Assembly: GCA_934359535.1 (NCBI GenBank)
Contig: CAKRLN010000090.1
Location: 1 to 8,524 of the forward strand
Length of the DNA stretch: 8,524 nucleotides
Reading direction: 5' to 3'
Source: an uncultured Lachnospiraceae bacterium
Lineage (GTDB): Bacteria > Bacillota > Clostridia > Lachnospirales > Lachnospiraceae
Part shown: piece after piece, positions 6,428 through 8,524 of the stretch
How the letters are laid out: every line of letters starts with the position of its first letter
How positions within the stretch are numbered: position 1 is the stretch's first letter
Translations under genes and position numbers: made by a program
The notes under the pieces: generated by a model
What the model was told of the DNA's origin: nothing
Database searches by the model: none
Seen by the model: only the letters and a program-made list of their open reading frames with translations

Positions 6428-6469
6428 CACCAGCAAATGTACCCCCATTTGATGGTGTTTTTATTTTTA
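6428..6469 (+). terminator. Strong plus-strand intrinsic terminator without an upstream plus-strand gene
   Basis: CACCAGCAAATG (6428-6439) pairs with CATTTGATGGTG (6446-6457): 12 positions, one G-A mismatch, loop of 6. TTTTTATTTTTA follows at once. The tract runs up to the stop codon of the PHP phosphatase gene. On the minus strand the hairpin is followed by CCGTTGCTC, not T's, so it is not the ordinary terminator of the phosphatase operon. Confidence 0.75.
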
Positions 6470-7240
6470 TTACAATTTGATTTCTTTTAAAAGATGCAGA
6501 TCATAACGCTTAACAAGCTCCATACATTTTTTATAGCTTTCCACATCCTTAATGTTATCGACACAGTGTGCATCCAGTCCAAGTATCACATCATTTCCGA
6601 TTTCTCCTGCCACCTTCCAGAAACGGTCAGCCGGATAATGCTTTTTCTCATGCATGCCAAGCATATTGATCTCAAGCGGAATCTGAAGCTCCTTTAACCG
6701 TCTGCACAATCTTGTAATCTCCCAGTCATAAACAGAATCCATGCCCTGATAGTTAATCAGATCCGGGTGTGCAAGATACGCATAGCTTCCGGTCTCCATC
6801 CCTTCAATTACCGCATTCACATAGTCACGGATGCGGCTTTCGTCCTCGGTTGGTGTCCCCGTATACGGACCATCCTTCTCACTATTTAAAAAATGCTGTC
6901 CCATAATCAGATAATCGCAGCCAAGGCTGCGGAACATTGCCATCTGCTGCGGATAAAATTCCGGGATATATTCTGCCTCAAAGCCCACATAAAGCCGGAT
7001 CTCATCCTCATATTCCTTCTGAATACTCCGGATTGTGCTTACGTATTCCCCTGCCTGCTCCATGGTCATCCGGATATGGGAGACATAGCCATCCTGAAAC
7101 GGACATGGAATATGATCGGAAAACCCAAGCTTTTCTATGCCCATTTCAATCGCAGCCTCAATATATTCCCGCTCAGTTCCTGCTGCATGCTGGCATCTTG
7201 TTGTATGTGTATGATAATTTGCCTTTAAAAATTCGTCCAT
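6470..7240 (-). CDS. hisK: PHP-domain phosphatase, histidinol-phosphatase (HisJ/HisK) type
   Basis: This cytoplasmic metal-dependent phosphoesterase (256 aa) belongs to the PHP family, whose best-known members of this length convert L-histidinol phosphate to histidinol. All four PHP motifs are present: YHTHTTRCQHA (His10, His12), FSDHIP (Asp42, His43), VGFEAEY (Glu88) and GLDAH (Asp223, His225). GQHF (His116) and AHPDL (His158) complete the trinuclear metal site. The ATG is preceded by purine-rich AGGAAAGAGAG. The upstream HD-domain gene ends only 13 bases away, so the two form an operon. No other histidine-biosynthesis gene is in the window, so a different phosphate ester is possible; hisK is the family name rather than a proven role. 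Confidence 0.85.
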   Translation of the reverse strand: MDEFLKANYHTHTTRCQHAAGTEREYIEAAIEMGIEKLGFSDHIPCPFQDGYVSHIRMTMEQAGEYVSTIRSIQKEYEDEIRLYVGFEAEYIPEFYPQQMAMFRSLGCDYLIMGQHFLNSEKDGPYTGTPTEDESRIRDYVNAVIEGMETGSYAYLAHPDLINYQGMDSVYDWEITRLCRRLKELQIPLEINMLGMHEKKHYPADRFWKVAGEIGNDVILGLDAHCVDNIKDVESYKKCMELVKRYDLHLLKEIKL

Positions 7241-7253
7241 CTTTCTCTCTTTC

Positions 7254-8024
7254 CTACTCTTCTAAAAACCGGTGCATTTCTTCCCGGATATGCCCAAACT
7301 GCTTCTTCGTCTCCGGATTATTTGTCGGAAACTGCATCAGCTTCTCCAAATATCCCTGCTCTCCTACAAGCTGCCTGCTCTTTGGATAGACAAGCTCAAA
7401 AACAAGCGAAATATGCCCTACCGCATGATCCACCACCGTCTTTTTTAATGCCCGTAAAATGGCATGATGCTCATCAAATGCCTGCATAACCGCAGGACTG
7501 ACCGTTCCCGCATAAAGCTCCTCTGAGGTCACATTGTAAATCTGCTCCATTGGTGTATCCAGATTTACTCTTAAAATATCGATCTTATCTGCATCCCTTA
7601 AAATATTGCAGTACGCTCTCGTTCTTTCATCAAGCCCATCTGGAAGCCGGTATGCAGAATGCCAGCCAACCGCGGTTTCAATCAGCGTGTCATACGAAGC
7701 ATCCTTGCAGTATTCACGGATTCTTTTTTCCTCCCCAAATAAAATCTCACAGCTTAGCTTCGCATGATCTACGGAATCTGCATCCGAAAAGGTATCATAT
7801 CTTTTGATCTGTTCAAATCTTCCAATATCGTGCAGCAGACCACACAGCCAGGCAAGCCCTGCATCTTCTCCTGTCATTCCGGCAGACTCTGCAATTTCTT
7901 CACAAAGGTCTGCCACACGGTATGTATGGTCAATTTTTAACTTTATTTTTGGATCCTTACTGTTATAGTGGTCCGTATATGCTGCAAATGCTGTTTTTGC
8001 AGTTTCTTTCTCTGTCAGACTCAT
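7254..8024 (-). CDS. HD-domain metal-dependent phosphohydrolase
   Basis: The predicted cytoplasmic hydrolase has 256 aa from the start chosen here. It shows the full HD ligand set in order: His33 (KIDHTYRV), His65-Asp66 (LLHDIGRFEQ), His87 (VDHAKLS), His122 (GWHSAYRLP) and the Asp in RDADKID (about 144-146). Two histidines between the HD pair and the final Asp suggest a two-metal site, as in nucleotide- or cyclic-nucleotide-cleaving relatives. The N-terminal helix and the C-terminal third are not recognisable as another domain. The start is uncertain: in-frame ATGs lie at 8048, 8033 and 8024. AGGGAAG is about 12 bases before 8024, too close to 8033, and absent before 8048. It is the first gene of an operon with the PHP phosphatase. 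Its substrate cannot be inferred. Confidence 0.85.
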   Translation of the reverse strand: MSLTEKETAKTAFAAYTDHYNSKDPKIKLKIDHTYRVADLCEEIAESAGMTGEDAGLAWLCGLLHDIGRFEQIKRYDTFSDADSVDHAKLSCEILFGEEKRIREYCKDASYDTLIETAVGWHSAYRLPDGLDERTRAYCNILRDADKIDILRVNLDTPMEQIYNVTSEELYAGTVSPAVMQAFDEHHAILRALKKTVVDHAVGHISLVFELVYPKSRQLVGEQGYLEKLMQFPTNNPETKKQFGHIREEMHRFLEE

Positions 8025-8112
8025 AATTTTCATCTTCCCTGTTATCATATTTGAACCGACTTCATTCGTCTGCCCATTGTCTATCCTATCATTTCCTGCC
8101 GGACTTGTCTAT

Positions 8113-8134
8113 TCTGGTATAACCAGATATACCA
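8113..8134. promoter_or_regulatory. Palindromic operator, GntR/FadR-like
   Basis: Two palindromes overlap. TCTGGTATAACCAGA (8113-8127) has 6-bp arms around ATA. TGGTATAACCAGATATACCA (8115-8134) has 7-bp arms around 6 bases. The GGT-N3-ACC core is the known form of FadR/PdhR/LldR-type (GntR superfamily) operators. It lies between the divergent HD and membrane-protein genes and, if the minus-strand promoter below is right, just after its start point. No GntR gene is present in the window. Confidence 0.5.
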
Positions 8135-8141
8135 CTTTCCA

Positions 8142-8169
8142 CTCATATTTAGAAAAATGTATATTGCAA
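8142..8169 (-). promoter_or_regulatory. Possible promoter of the HD-PHP operon
   Basis: TTGCAA (8169-8164) reads the same on both strands. On the minus strand it is followed after 16 bases by TATGAG (8147-8142, 4/6). The start point would be near 8135, next to the palindrome at 8113-8134. The -10 box is weak. Confidence 0.3.
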
Positions 8170-8193
8170 AGCTGCTCTGATTTCCGTTATAAT
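8164..8193 (+). promoter_or_regulatory. Predicted sigma-A promoter of the membrane-protein gene
   Basis: TTGCAA (8164-8169, 4/6) and a perfect TATAAT (8188-8193) are separated by 18 bases. The start point would be near 8200, leaving a leader of about 58 bases that ends in GAGGAGGG (8241-8248), 9 bases before the ATG. Confidence 0.65.
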
Positions 8194-8257
8194 TAATTTA
8201 TAAAGTTCATACTTTTTTAATAACATTTTTCTATACAAAAGAGGAGGGAGTATAATT

Positions 8258-8524
8258 ATGTTATTTCAAGTCTATGGAGACGGCTCCGCGTATCAGTTAC
8301 TTGGCTGGATCATGGTATTTGCAGCTCTTGTAATCATGAATGAGATCGCACGTCGTACAAAAATCGGAGGACTTCTTTGTTTTGTTGTTCTTCCGGCAAT
8401 TCTTACCGTTTACTTTATCGCAATCTACGTAAGTGCTGCAAACGGAGCAGAATGGGCATTAAACAACCCGACTTACGTACATATGACAAGCTGGTTCCAC
8501 TATGCGAAGTTATATGCTGCAACT
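8258..8524 (+). CDS. Membrane protein of unknown function (DUF5692-like), 3'-truncated
   Basis: An open frame begins with ATG at 8258, behind a strong GAGGAGGG site, and runs for 89 codons to the window edge without a stop. It begins MLFQVYGDGS, with no cleavable-signal pattern. Two hydrophobic segments are visible, at about 13-29 (LLGWIMVFAALVIMNEI) and 37-59, separated by the basic ARRTKIGG. NPTYVHMTSWFHYAKLYAAT follows. From memory this looks like the uncharacterised Lachnospiraceae membrane family catalogued as DUF5692; I am moderately sure of the name and know of no function. It is transcribed away from the HD-PHP operon, with a palindromic operator between the two. Confidence 0.8.
   Translation, partial: MLFQVYGDGSAYQLLGWIMVFAALVIMNEIARRTKIGGLLCFVVLPAILTVYFIAIYVSAANGAEWALNNPTYVHMTSWFHYAKLYAAT

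Larger units (their letters stand above)
6393..6469 (+). ncRNA. Possible small RNA ending at an orphan terminator
   Basis: In this gene gap, transcripts of both neighbours run on the minus strand, yet the plus strand has a TATAAA box (6381-6386; weak TTGTAA at 6356-6361, 19-base spacer), then a compact hairpin and a strong terminator. A plus-strand RNA of about 75 bases would hold CTCTGC-loop-GCAGAG (6403-6421) and the terminator stem (6428-6457). TGCCG (6406-6410) could pair instead with CGGCA (6425-6429), giving an alternative fold. I recognise no known RNA family and see no credible short reading frame with a ribosome binding site. The promoter is weak, so this is a hypothesis resting mainly on the terminator. 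Confidence 0.3.

Noticed and set aside
6120..6452. 110-codon plus-strand open frame through the intergenic gap
   Set aside because: It starts inside the regulator gene, has no ribosome binding site, and its stop lies inside the terminator stem. It is more likely chance than a gene.
6428..6457. Hairpin as the minus-strand terminator of the HD-PHP operon
   Set aside because: On the minus strand the stem is followed by a mixed GC-containing sequence without a U-tract. The T-tract lies on the other side.
6937..7389. 150-codon plus-strand open frame
   Set aside because: It is antisense to the PHP and HD genes, with a Ser/Pro/His-rich composition typical of shadow frames.

Overview
The window reads as chromosomal DNA of a gut-type anaerobic Firmicute, most likely a Lachnospiraceae (Clostridia) member. 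This rests on the moderate base composition, strong GGAGG-type ribosome binding sites, an oxygen-sensitive Fe-S/flavin enoate-reductase-type enzyme, a YesN-like AraC regulator and a partial membrane protein resembling a Lachnospiraceae family. The assignment is inferred from gene style, not from a marker gene. No rRNA, tRNA, CRISPR array, insertion sequence or phage gene was seen.

Layout. (1) Bases 1-1133 (+): the 3' part of an old-yellow-enzyme/2-enoate-reductase-type Fe-S flavoenzyme, ending at a good intrinsic terminator. (2) Bases 1270-2142 (-): a YdiB-like quinate/shikimate dehydrogenase, convergent with the first gene and with its own promoter. (3) Bases 2293-6177 (-): an AraC-family regulator with a degenerate receiver, then an SLC45/GPH-like MFS transporter and a cytoplasmic glycerophosphodiester phosphodiesterase. 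A perfect 11-bp hairpin with a U-tract lies between regulator and transporter. (4) Bases 6178-6469: a 292-bp gap holding the regulator's promoter and, facing the other way, a strong plus-strand terminator with no matching gene. This may mark a small RNA. (5) Bases 6470-8048 (-): a two-gene operon of metal-dependent phosphohydrolases, an HD-domain protein followed by a HisJ/HisK-type PHP phosphatase. (6) Bases 8258-8524 (+): the start of a divergent membrane-protein gene cut by the window end. A palindromic GntR/FadR-like operator lies between it and the HD operon.

How the genes may work together. The reductase and the YdiB-like dehydrogenase could act on the same alicyclic or aromatic plant acids (quinate, shikimate). 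The regulator-transporter-phosphodiesterase block looks like a small uptake-and-hydrolysis unit. A sequence box similar to TCCTGTAAATT occurs in both the regulator's own leader and the transporter leader, which suggests one regulon. The HD-PHP pair is probably housekeeping or nucleotide/phosphate-ester metabolism of unknown substrate. Nothing here is clearly a new defence or mobile system. The most interesting signals are regulatory: the orphan terminator, the terminator that contains a start site, and the operator between the divergent promoters.
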